Origin: Glandiceps talaboti | Lineage: Eukaryota > Hemichordata > Enteropneusta > Spengelidae | DNA: 64,000 bases | Assembly (NCBI RefSeq): GCF_964340395.1 | Contig: NC_135556.1 | Location: 18,410,001-18,474,000, forward strand | Reading direction: 5' to 3' | In this document: piece by piece, positions 1 through 43,964 of the stretch | Layout: each line of letters begins with the position of its first letter | Numbering within the stretch: position 1 is the stretch's first letter | Position numbers and translations under genes: made by a program | The notes under the pieces: model-generated | Seen by the model: only the letters and a program-made list of their open reading frames with translations | Database searches by the model: none | Told to the model about the DNA's origin: nothing

Positions 1-2191
1 GTTGTCATTTTTTGGACAAATTTTCAGGGAGTGTGAAATTTGAATTGTAATGTACGCCTTCTATTATTCATCAATGTTGTTAGTTTCGGAGTGGCCGGTA
101 AAATTTCCAACTTATTTTTTGGCTCTTTGAATGAGATTTGTAGAAACGGACACACGAGGAGCTTTCCAAGTAATTCAGACATTCAAAGATCTAGTAATCT
201 CTCATGACCGTACATTAAAATTTGTGTTAGAGAACGTTCCTAAACAGTGAAGTAATTCGCTCTGATGACTGTATAATGTTATATCTTCGATGGATCAGCA
301 TGCAGCCATGGATACGAGCTGTGTCATTTTGTGAAAGGAGTTCGTCGTACACCTGCGACCTATAACTGTACTACATGTAATATCCTCCCGAAATGTCACT
401 AAAAATGTTTTATATGTTTATTTTGGTACTTGGAGTTTGTTCTCTGTGATAATTTCCATTTCTTTCCTCCACAGTATTATCAGATTTTTTGTCAGTTTTG
501 TGAATATGAATTTCAAAAGTTCAATCTCAGAATTAGTTTGTTATTATTATCTTCATACTAGCACTGTTCACTATGAAATCAATACAGTTTGTACATCATG
601 TAGTACATACAATTTTGTAAAAGAAGTTGGACACTGTTTTAATTTAAAATTTAAAGTAAAAGTGAAAAAGAAACTCAAAACATTTGATTATGAGACTAAA
701 TTAAAAAAAAAAACAAGAAACTGGTCTAGCCGTGTATAATTCTGTAAGGTATGCCCTGACTTGTCGCCCTATGAATGCATAGGTCAATCCCTCACGGTGG
801 CCGGTGAGGGCGGAGCTACAGGACATACCTTACAGTAAGGTCTAGCCTTTAGGGAACTGTAAAAATTATCTCGTGTCATTCTACTATTTCTAGTATATGA
901 ACATCCTTTAGATGTGACTGTAAAGAATTTCCGACACACTTTTTTGATGTCGACGTAAAACAACCCAACTGTAATAAATCATTTTATTGAGAAATATTGT
1001 ATTTTTTGTCAAATCATTCCGTGTTCCTATTGAGGATTGAAGAAAGAACAAAACATTTGACTGTATCAAACATTGGGTTTACCCTGTCCAACACCAATGG
1101 TAGCATATGCATTGTGAATTTTGTTGTATTGTGGTAGCCTCAAGGTGTGATTGGGTGATACATGTGAACATCTGTGTTGTGAATATCTTAGTAAACGAAG
1201 GGTTGTCATTGGATGATGATTACTGCACGGGTACATTATGACGTGTCTTCATTGCGACTCATTTTGGTTTTTGACGTGCCTGTAATGCGATAGGCGGCCA
1301 GATATTGTTCTCCAAGGTAAGCTGTATATAATAATTTATATATAATTAATGTACTTTAGTAGCGTATTTATGTTCTAAGACTACAACATGGCAAATTTAG
1401 TCAGGATAGGAGGGCTACTGGTAATTTATATTCCTGGTCAAGCATTTTCGAAAAAAACACCGTGGAAATCCTGAATATTACATGGGTAGGAGACTTTGCG
1501 ACAATTACGTAGAATAAGGTACGTGTTTCTCAGTCACTAATGAGGAAGGCAAAGAAGAAGTACTTATATATGTATTCCTAGTTGTATTTTACACGCCTTG
1601 GGTTACTTTGAGCCCCGTGTCGGGACACCTGACCATCCCGACATCGTTGAGAGTTGTCTTCCACGTACGTAGCACCTTTCATAGACACAGAGGCCGACAG
1701 CCTTAACAGGTTAGATATATTCATTGCCATTTAATTCGCCAGAGAATGTTCGTATATACTTCCATATATTTCGATAAAGCTGGCGACTGATATTAATATT
1801 CAATATTTAAGAAATATTCAATGAAAACTCTTTTGTTAAATGACACGAGTGTTATACAAAAATTGCACACTGACGGTATCGGACACGCCCATCATATAAT
1901 ATGACCTGTATTAAAAGGAGGGAACAAGCACCTGACTTCGAAATTCTTAGTGAATCGTCAAAGAAAGACGCAATTACAGCAAACGTGGTCCTATAAAGAG
2001 AGTTTGCATGCGAAATAGGACTTTTGTTTCCATATTCTTGTTTAATTTCATTCGAAATTGTGATGTGTTACTCTGTACACTCACTTTGGACCGACAAGTG
2101 GTGCATACGGGGGGGGGGGTGTTACTTTTTAAATACTACAGTCAAAATTATGCGTTTCACTTTCCGCTAGGTGGTTATAACGCATTATATC
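1..2191. other. 5' flank without recognisable gene
   Basis: AT-rich sequence upstream of the first gene. Short open frames here, such as 437-739, have low-complexity Lys/Ser/Phe translations and look like chance. The only structured piece is the hairpin element at 723-847. A run of ten G lies near 2109. An AT-rich TATA-like stretch near 1895-1905 could be the core promoter of the EAR-repeat gene, but this rests on position alone. Confidence 0.5.
723..847. mobile_element. Hairpin element with 9-bp flanking direct repeats
   Basis: The 9-mer GGTCTAGCC occurs at 723-731 and again at 839-847, as a target-site duplication would. Between them, 742-758 pairs with 818-835 as a 17-bp stem with one mismatch. 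Inside this stem are two more hairpins: 769-784 (CCTATG...CATAGG) and 789-810 (CCCTCAC...GTGAGGG). The whole can fold as a three-way junction. It may be a tiny non-autonomous DNA transposon or a mobile structured RNA. It contains no ORF, and I do not recognise the family. Confidence 0.55.
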
Positions 2192-33196
<31,005 letters not shown>

Positions 33197-33628
33197 TTGC
33201 AGCATTTGGAGAAGAAAAGTTGCCACCATTTCATTTAAATGTATTCATTAAATTATCTAGAATATATGTAATTGTATTTTTTGGATGACAAAATTATTGG
33301 AATATGTTATTCTTTATAATTTATTTAAATTTAATTTTAAATACATAATCGAAGTGTAATTTCATTTGAAAATTACTTTAAACAATTCAAGAATACTTAT
33401 CTTTCATTTATGTAATTTATTCCATATTTGATATATAAATACTTTATTTATAATTTTCATGCCAAAGGCTTTGTGATTTATTTGTTGTATACTTGTACAC
33501 AACACGAGAACAAAGGATAAACGTAAAACAATCAACCCTATTAAACACACAATGTCATAGGTTTGTACCTTTGATGGGGAGGATATGCTGCAGTTAAATG
33601 TCATATCTTAAAAAATAAGTAATACTGA

Positions 33629-33634
33629 AATAAA
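33629..33634 (+). promoter_or_regulatory. Candidate polyadenylation signal of the EAR-repeat gene
   Basis: AATAAA about 430 nt after the stop codon. It is the first canonical hexamer that I noticed downstream; transcript data would be needed to confirm its use. Confidence 0.4.
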
Positions 33635-33639
33635 ACACT

Positions 33640-34440
33640 TTCTCTATGTGCTACACTTGTTTATAGCAATCATATCAAGTGTAAAGGTATGCTGTTTCAA
33701 TTGGTTTATTTACAAGCCTAGCACGTGGCCTTTCTAATGTGGTCATTTAGCATATGAAACAGTGTACTTTTACACATGATATGGATGCTATAAACGATTG
33801 TGGTACATACAGAAAACGCTTTACTTTGGTGCCATGGGTTGTAATTCCATCCAAAAGGGTAGATATAGATCTACACCTAAAGTTAGCATGTGCATTTCTT
33901 GTCACAGGGGCACGTGTTATTGCTTAGATTGCCATTTCTTAAGGAAAATATCATACGAATCCTGCTGTTACAGATGTATCAATCTTTATAATACCCTTTC
34001 CTCACAGGGTAGGAAATTATAGTCAAAACGTTGTGAAATTTAGCCCATACACAAAGAAGACACCAACTAAGAAATACTATACGCCCCTATGTTTCTTACT
34101 GGTTTATGTGTGCTTGTACCAGGATGTACAGGATATAATATATTATAATAAATGCTGAGGGAAAACATAGGGCTTGCTCACAAATATTTGAAAATATTGT
34201 CGGCGAGCCTCCAGAGAAAAGGAGAGAATCGGATTCCCAAATTCAGCACATTGCAACAATTTTTTATTTTACTTCTGTCTGTTGGAACAATATTTTTTCT
34301 CAAGCCATTACGGGATCAAATGATTTTTTCTCCTTCACCTGCCGACAAATGTTTTTCCCAATATCCCCCCCCCCTCGAAATCAAATGATTCTCCCCTAAC
34401 GCTACATGTAGATACTTGGCATAGGATAATATCCGACCGC
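33640..34440. other. Intergenic sequence, no gene seen
   Basis: Between the EAR-repeat 3' UTR and the SLC17 copy 1 promoter. A frame at 33798-34022 has a cysteine-rich stretch (CISCHRGTCYCLDC), but no start context, splice signals or homology that I recognise. Confidence 0.5.
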
Positions 34441-34628
34441 CACAGCATCGACGGAAGTGGTTCTGATAAACCCGGGACGTCCACGTTCTTCAACCTTCAA
34501 ATTCGTTGCTTACTTTCATCTGAAAACGTATTTGCCTTTTAAAAGTTCACCAGCAAGAGTAACTGACGCCAATCATTTGAGAAGTAGCTAACCATATTAT
34601 TAGTGACAATCAACTTTGTAGGCGAAAA

Positions 34629-37600
34629 ATGGCAAACAGTAACTGGGTGAGTGCATTATTATAGTTTTTCTATCTTTAGTCAACAAGAACTTGCTGGTTC
34701 ATACATGCGCAAGTATATATAGTACATACTGCAAACTGTACAGTTGTGTCGTCATCTTAGGATATATACCTAATTTAGAGATTGATTCAAGTGCCTGTGG
34801 GCATACCCGTTTGCAAGTAGACAAGAATATCTAGTCTTGTGGGGATTTTGACTATCGAGATATGACAGGTTTCATTACAATTAAAGTTGTACAAAACGTT
34901 TGTTGACAATGATGGAACTGTGACAGCAATATTAATAGCTTTTGCAAGCTTTCTGACAATAATATTAGGGCGATTGGATCATTATTTTTATGTACACGGT
35001 GATTTTGTTACAGATGACATATTCATAATTTTAGTAAATTCAATATTTTGACTACGTTTTGCCCTAGCCCTACGTCGACTGAAAGGTCTGTAGACTTTCT
35101 CAAGGACAGTAGACTTTCTTAAGGACGTGGAATTTAGACCACAAGAGCATAGACAACAGTCTACATTTCACACATAACTAGAATTCATATTGATCACACT
35201 GGGCAGTAGCCTGACCAAACTGCAGGGGGGGGGGGCAGAACTTTGTCTTGGTGCAATCGTGCATTAAAAATTTAGAAAGATGTCCAATTTACATAAATGT
35301 GCATGCAATTTACATAATTTCTATTTTAGCATACGCAATTAAATATATGTAATGCCATAAAAAATGAAACAGCTGGTCAACGGGCAACCTAACCCATCAC
35401 ATTGAGAAGGTAGGTCGATTTCATTTTTTCACAATGCTTGACAAGGATAAAACAAACCATATATATTATGATAGCAAAATATTTCAGGTCGAGTTTAGAT
35501 AGAACTTATTCAGTCATCTTGATACTATCTCTTGCAATTTGTCTGCATAGCTACAGTTAGGAAATGTACACAATTTACGGTTAAACAATGTTGTAGCTCC
35601 TCTCACCCTCTCTTCTCAAAAAATGTTAAGCCCACCAAAATGAAACATTATTTTAGCCACCCCTTCTGTGACAGAAGGGGTGCACTAAAAAGAATTAACG
35701 AGGTTTTAAACAAAAATAGCAAAAACTTGTCATCCCCAAAACAAATAAAAGCCTGTGACCATACTGGTGTACTCTTGACAGAAAGCAGTGACATAGCTGA
35801 AACTTTTAATGACTTCTTTTCAAATATTGGGCCTAATCTTGCAGCAAATATAAATTCTCCCGAAAATTTTGATAGTTACCTTACTGACAATTACCCCAAT
35901 TCAATCTTTTTTCGTCCAGTTAACGGAAACGATATTGCCAAGGAAATCAGTCGCTTAGATCCCCGGAAAGCTATGGGACACGATCATATTCATCTTAAAC
36001 TCATCATTGATTCTGTTCATTACATTTCTCGTCCACTAACCCACATTATTAACTGTTCTCTCACTGAAGGCATATTTCCAGACCCACTCAAATTTGCAAA
36101 AAATATCACCAATCTATAAGAAAGGCTCAGTACTTGAAGCCAGTAACTTTAGGCCCATTTCAATTCTACCGATTCTCAGTAAGGTTTTCGAATCAATTGT
36201 ACATGACCAGCTAACCACTTTCCTTGACAAATTTAATATTATTATAAATACCCAATATGGATTTCGAAAAAAATATAGTACAAAACTTGCTTTAGCTGAT
36301 TTGGTTTCAGACATTACAGACAAAATGGACAACGGTTTTATTACATTTGGCATCTTTATTGACCATAAAAAGGCTTTTACTATCGAATCAGAGGTCCTTA
36401 TTATCCTTGTCCTTATGTCCTTAATGTATTGTCTTACAGCTATTATTAATGTCTACCCTTACGTTACATTAACTAGCCAGCTGTTACAGTCATCAAGAAA
36501 AGTCAGTTGCGCCAACAATGTAAGAAACCCTACGTAATTATTTAAACATTACAGGCATCTTGGCTGTTCATCCATGTTTAAAATTTGACATGAAATATTT
36601 TGCTATCATTATGAACAAATGAAATCGACCTACTTACCCAAGGTTACCCGTTGACCAGCATTTTTTATTTTTTCTGACCTTACATATGATATTTAATTGC
36701 GTATGCTAAAATAGATATTATGTAAATTGCATGCAAATTTATGTGAATTAGATTTTTCTAAATTTTGTTGCCACAAATCAATTTTCTGTTTGGTTTTCGC
36801 ACAGGGTAATACAGAGAGTAAAAAGATGCTGTTCTATCACACACAGATTTTATTTAGAAAACTACATATTTCATACTTTCATGTTTGATTTTCATTTAAA
36901 TAAACATCATTGACAGTTTTTATGCCATGGTAAGATGACACACTGAAAATACAAATCGGAAACTTCATTGGTGAGCTCAAACATTAACGGTCACTTTCTC
37001 CAGCTTGGGGGTGGGGGTGGGAGGGGGTATCAGTGTTTTTTTCCATTGGGCCGACAAAAAGTCACTGACCCCCCATGAATAAACTTTCATAGCATCTGAC
37101 AGTAAGCTGTAGAGGGAAGAGATTTGAGACTGGGATATGTCCACCTCTTTGTGTGAGTGTGTGTGTGAATGGTGCTAGGAGGTCTCCCCTAAAAGCCCTG
37201 GAGGTTGTAAAAAGCAACTACATAAGGTTGAAAGATGGTTTAAATAAAGTTTCATAGCATCTTGACAGTAAGAGGTGGAGGAAAGAACTTTGATTTGAGA
37301 CTGGAACATGTCTACCTCTTATGGGGGTTCTAGGGGGTGTCCCCCTAGAAGCCCTGGAGGTTTTTTACTTCTAAAGGCAATGTTTAGGCGATTCACAGAC
37401 ACTTTCAGACAATAATTTGCAAGCTTTACAAGACAGCGCTAACATGTAAAAAGCAACTACGTAAGGTTGAAACATTTTTGAAATAAAGTTTCATAGCATC
37501 TTGACAGTAAGAGGTGGAGGAAAGAACTTTAATTTGAAACTGGAATGTGTCTACTTCTTATGGGGGAGGGGGTCCTAGAGGGTCTCCCCTTGAAGCTTTT

Positions 37601-39404
37601 TATGTTTGTTTTTTACCAATTTGGTGAATCTTATTGTTGGTTTAACGAATGAGTGGCCTCAGGGGTGATGGAGTCAAAGGGGTCCCCTCCCGGCAGATCT
37701 GCAGTTTTTTGTTTCTATTTAGGCAAGTTTTAGGTTATTCATAGCCTCTGAGATATATATTGCCAAGCTTCGGAAAGCTAAAGTAAATATAGCTTTTTTA
37801 AATTAAGTTTTCCTTGTTATGAAGTGGGCCTGTAACATTGGTATAGGGGCATTGATATTGCATGTATAGTAAAGTTACTGACGTGTTAGAGCACTTTAGG
37901 AGGTCATACCTAGTGTACAATAGAAACTTGAATTTGAGACAAGAACAAATATATATATGTACCACAGGCTAACGAAACTGTCTGGTCCCTGACATGTGTT
38001 TGAAAATGTTTGTCATGATTTTACAAGTGTCCTTGTTGGAGAGGTACGAGCAGGTTGAACAGTATACTCGAACCTGTGCATCATTTCCCTGCCAAGACAT
38101 TTTTTTTCTAGCAGCAGTGGTCCATCTTTTTTTCCATCACCCACTCATATCCGGATTTTTTTTTCAAGCAACTCCATTTGGCATCTTTTTTGGCATCTTC
38201 CAAGCCCAGGATATCAAATGGTCCACCCCTTATATAATGGGGGGTAGCGAATGATTACATAAGCGGACAATAGCTGAACCGTTTTCAAACCACCCCAGTC
38301 ACCATGACCTTTGATATCATCAATCTGATTAAAATCCGATGTAGCGTACACATCGCGATTTCTTTTTGGCTGTTACATTTACTGTCGTTGGTCCATGTAA
38401 CGAGCGCTCACAAAAGAACAGACGATAGTAAATGTAACAGCCAAAAAGAAATCGCGACTTGTGCACTATATCGGATTTTACTCAGATTGGATATAGATAG
38501 ACATTGTATCAATGGGTCAGCCTGTAAAACATTATATTCATGATAGTTTTATAAAGAGATCCTAGCTAAATACAAAGTGTTAAAAACCCCAGTAATATTA
38601 ATTATCTTAATACATAGTACTTTTTCAGATTTGTTAATGTTCTCTTCGACCTTTTTCTTTTCTTACATTCACTGAAACATTAAGGAGCGAGAATAATAGT
38701 TCAATGTAAGATAAAAACAACACAGTTATGTTAGTACGATCTCCCTGAACCCCCTTCTTTCAGACAGCATACTCCGGGTCAGTACCCGACTCATAATTGC
38801 AGCTGTTTATATACGGACATCAATACAGTGAACACAAAAAGATCAATGACTTACACACATTGTATAATACTAGTCTCAAGAAGGGCCAGAAAGGGTTAGA
38901 TGGTAATTAGTATGTTTTTCAACGGGTGCAAATAAACATATATAGCGAAAAGTTTAATATTGTTGGCTTTTAAGTGAAGTTATGTATTACAACTTTTACT
39001 AGGCTGTTGAATCTTGACTGTATCACAACCTATTATGGGCTTCCAAAATACTTTCTGTAGAGTACGGGTGTTTGAATTTACAAACATGCACAATTTAAAG
39101 CCACAACTAACTCTTGTTGTATTCTTCTAGGTGTGTTTTCGGATCCTTGCACGACATGTGCTGGCCGCCATGATGTTTTTAGGAATGTTTGTTTTGTACT
39201 GTCTTCGAAATAATCTCAGCGTTACTATCGTTGCCATGGTGAACACAACAGGGAAAGAAGCTGACAGATATAGTGGAGATTGTCAAGGAAAAAATGACAG
39301 TGATGTGGATCTTGTAGATGAGGTAATTTCAAATAACATTATGTATGTATGTATGTATGTATGTATGTATGTATGTATGTATGTATGTATGTATGTATGT
39401 ATGC

Positions 39405-39436
<32 letters not shown>

Positions 39437-39477
39437 ATGCATGTATTTATTTATGTACGTATGTACGTATGTACGTA

Positions 39478-39512
<35 letters not shown>

Positions 39513-40338
39513 ATGTATGTATGTATGTATGTATGTATGTATGTATGTATGCCCATGTGTGTACGAGTATACGCATGTGCGTATGAATGAATGGATGTAT
39601 AAATGGGATGGATGGATGAAGTTACTTTCTGTGTGGCAATACCATCGTCCAATCGTTTCAGTGACAATTCGTTATCATAGTTATTATTCCAATCTTTCAG
39701 TTTAGGAACTGAAAAAAAACATGCCCACACGTCCCTATAATGTAATATAAATATATTCTGCACGTTTTCCATATCAATATTTATATTTTTCTAGCTTGGA
39801 GAGTTTTACTGGGACAGCTATCACCAGGGTCTTCTCCTGGGGGCGTACTATTACGGCTATGCATCGAGTCAGATATTCGGTGGTTGGCTAGAGAAGTACA
39901 TCGGTGGCAAGATTGTCTTTGGTGGAAGTATGTCCATTGCATCGATACTTACACTACTGTCACCCCTAGCTGCACGGGCAGGTTTCTGGGTGTATTTTGC
40001 TGTCAGAATATCGATTGGGCTTTCACAGGTAACTTAAAATGAATATAAAATTTCAAATCAAGCACAAAATTGAATTAGTGTTCAATTATGATGCTTCGTT
40101 TCTCTTCGTGCATTTTAGTCTCCTGTCATTTCTGTTGGTATTTTTGGTCTTGTTATTTCGTTTTCCTGTATTGTCTTGATCGCATACTGTATACGTTTGT
40201 GCACAGCGTGGAGGGAGATGGGATGGAGAGAGAGTGAAGAGAAGAGTCAGGACAAAGAGAAAGTAGCTGGGGCAATGGCTGGGTGGGAAGACGGGCGGGC
40301 GGACGGAAGGACATACATACATACATACATACATACAT

Positions 40339-40382
<44 letters not shown>

Positions 40383-42183
40383 CAAAATCACTGTTGATGA
40401 TACATTCATTATACACGGCACATACCGAGGAACACGCCGCCAAATTATAATGCAATGATTAATTATCACTACTCGGCCGATTACTCTCCTTGTCGGCATT
40501 ACCAAAGAGTATTTCAATTTCCAACTACTGGTAAATATTTTTTCCAGATGGAAGTAAACAGGAATAAAGAATAGTAATAGTTGTGTTTTGCATGAATTGC
40601 TAATAACAATTGCTATACTGTCAATAAATCGCTTGTAATTTTTATAAAATCACATCAACTGAATTCAAATTATTGTAAGTTTGCAACAACAACAAAAGGA
40701 TTATCGTTAAACATACACAGATTTGTGTTACATATTGCAGGGAGTTATATTTCCGGTACATCATCAGATGTGGGGTAAATGGGCTCCTCCCTTGGAGAGA
40801 ACAGCTTTAATATCAATTGGTCCATCAGGTGAGTTTGACGTGGGCTCGAGGCTCCTCCCTTGGAGAGGACAGCCTTGGTGTATTTTGATCCTTCTTAGTA
40901 TGACCACAGACCCTACACATGGGCTCCTTCTATGGACAGGACAATGGTGTCGATTGGATACATTGGGGTTGGTTTGACGTGGGCCATTCCCATGGAGAAG
41001 ATATCTTTGATATTGCTTTGACTCGTATCGTATCGTATCTATCGTATCACATCCCGTATATCATTATATTATATCATATAATATATCTTACCATATATCA
41101 TATCAGTATATCATATATCCTATCCTATCCTATCCTATCATATCATATCATATCACATCACATCATATCATGCCATATCATACCATATCTCACAATTAAT
41201 ATCACACCACGCGACATCATGGGGTAACTGACGTCACTTGGGCACCTCGGGTCGTGTGAAAATCGAACGTATTTTACTGCATTTGGGGTACCCCTGGGAG
41301 CCTATAATTAAATCCGTGATTCACGATAAATAATTTGGTCCGTCTTTCCAAAATATTTTAGACAATTTGAAGTGAAAAATTATTTCATCACTAAATGTGG
41401 AAAGATATCCTCAAAATACGGTATAATTCTTACGGAATTGATAACAATAACCAATTACATGTCGTCCCCATCTTGGGTCAAGTCAGGCCAGGTCAAGTTG
41501 CCCCTGCTCCATGAGGAGGGTCGACTTGGGGCGCCCCGAGTGTGACGTCATGTAGAAATCGAACGCAACTTGGGGCAACTTAGGTGCCTCGAGACACCCT
41601 GGGTTGCATAATCGAACGCACCCCATATAACAAAGCATGGTACATTTTATGTGAAGCATGTTATGAGATGGTGTTTCCAGCGACTACCACTAATGTTAAT
41701 ACTGTCGGTTGTTTTTAATGCTTTTGCTAGGTTGTAATGCTGGTACAATTTTCGTCAGTGTTGTTTCTGGTGTGATGGCGGCCAACATTGGTTGGGACTC
41801 GGTGTTTTACATGACAGGTATGGACCCCACACGTACTATTTAAATCTACAATGATTTAATGAGGACACGCACAATATACACAATATACACATAAAAGGGA
41901 CAGAATTTGGCAGGGAGAACTGAGTTGGTAGTTCCTGTACAGGTATAGTCGATAAGCGATAGTGATAATCTTGAACGTGAAACAAACGACAAAAGGTGAC
42001 ATGCATGTTGTATTTCTCTCTACTGCTATGCTATAGGTACTCTTGGTTTGACTTGGGTGATAGGATGGATATTTCTAGCCTACGATTCACCGGAAAAACA
42101 TCCAAGAATTAGTGACAGCGAAAAGAATTATATAATCGAAGAGATTGGCCCAAGTTCTGAAGACAAGGTGAGAGAGAAAGACT

Positions 42184-42259
<76 letters not shown>

Positions 42260-43102
42260 ATGCTTTCGTTTATATGTTACTCCATACACGTCTATGGTTA
42301 CTGTATGCTTCTGAAAAATTCGATCATAACCTGGTTATTCAGGAAAAAGTGGAGGAGGGGAGGGGCGACACGAAAAGGAATGACACCTGAAACTATGCGT
42401 AGAAGTTGGAATGACAGCATTAAATAGTTCTCACTCTCATTGATAGAATTCGGTTAGTATGTAATATAGGTGAGTAATGTAAATCACAATTTCTTACTTT
42501 CGATTGACTAGTTGGATAACATATACAATCAATAGTTGAACATAATATTTTGAGTCCCTTAACACCCGCAACCCCCCCCCCCCCTCCCCCATCGCCATGT
42601 AAAGTTCTACTTCTGGCAGTGAGTTATTGCCATCTGTCTGAAATTGTATCAAGTGAAATACATACGTTTATATTTGCTCAGGATCCCAAAGTACCGTGGA
42701 TGAATATATTTACTTCCATTCAAATATGGGGATTGGCGGTTGGTCATTTCTGCAGTAACTGGGGATTCTATACTCTCCTGACGTCATTTCCTACTTACTT
42801 GGATCAAGTTCTTGGATTCGATATCAGCGCTGTAAGTTGTGTGTGTATTTTGATACGGAACAGTCTACCCGACCTGTTTCCCACTAATATGGAACAGTCT
42901 ATCTGTTATACATCAGTTATTTACTCTTGATAAATTCAAGAAAGACATTGAGACAATTCTTTGCAATTATAGTTTCACTCATCTATTGGGGTGTTTCCTT
43001 TTCAACTCCACATTACTGGATTGATGTACAAAATGTACTTTATCAATGTCTTGATTGATTGATCGGTTGATTAATTGATTGAGTGATTGGTTGGTTGATT
43101 GG

Positions 43103-43159
<57 letters not shown>

Positions 43160-43741
43160 AGATAGATAGATAAACACCACTACATGTAATTTTAAAAAAA
43201 TTCAGTGATCTAATATTTTGGTCTTCTGTATTATAGTAATTACGAGGGGTGAGGAAGGGATCATATTTTATAAATCGATTCTCGGGAGGGCCTTATTTTA
43301 GAAAATGGAATTAGGAGAGGGTCACAGTTATTGCATTAGGGAGCCTTCGGTATTTACATGGGAGGGCCGGAGGATTCGGGAGGGGGGGGGTCACACTTTA
43401 CAACCCTGTTCTTGGGGGAGGGTCATATTTTGCATTATAATGTTGGGGGCGGGGTGTCACATTTTACAATCCGTAATTATGTGACCAAATTGAAGTGGTC
43501 AGTTGAAAAGGCTTACAGTGTCCAGTCTGGATCAGTATCTCCAAAAGCATCAGCTAACCAGTACCAAGAAAATCCTCAAAAGGAACAAAGTTGAACTAGT
43601 GGAGGCTCATCTGGCACACACCCTTGGTCAGCAGATATTATAGAGGCTTCAAATACATCCACTATTGGAAGGAAGTGACAGCCAAGAGAAGGGGGAAGAG
43701 GATGCTTCTGCTTCTGATGCTGCTGCTGCTGATGGTAGCAG

Positions 43742-43795
<54 letters not shown>

Positions 43796-43900
43796 AGTTT
43801 TGAATGTCATAGAGAACAAGGACAGTGATACATGTACTGACTCAAGCCGTGACAGTGAGTCAGATGAGAGTGATACTGATAATGGCAATACTGAAGGAGG

Positions 43901-43964
<64 letters not shown>

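Noticed and set aside
742-835. Hammerhead-type self-cleaving ribozyme in the three-way hairpin
   Set aside because: The conserved CUGANGA and GAAA core motifs are absent, so I kept it only as an unclassified structured element.
33798-34022. Cysteine-rich 74-codon frame (CISCHRGTCYCLDC)
   Set aside because: Considered as a zinc-binding tail of a transposase, but spacing fits no pattern I know and the surrounding DNA has no terminal repeats.
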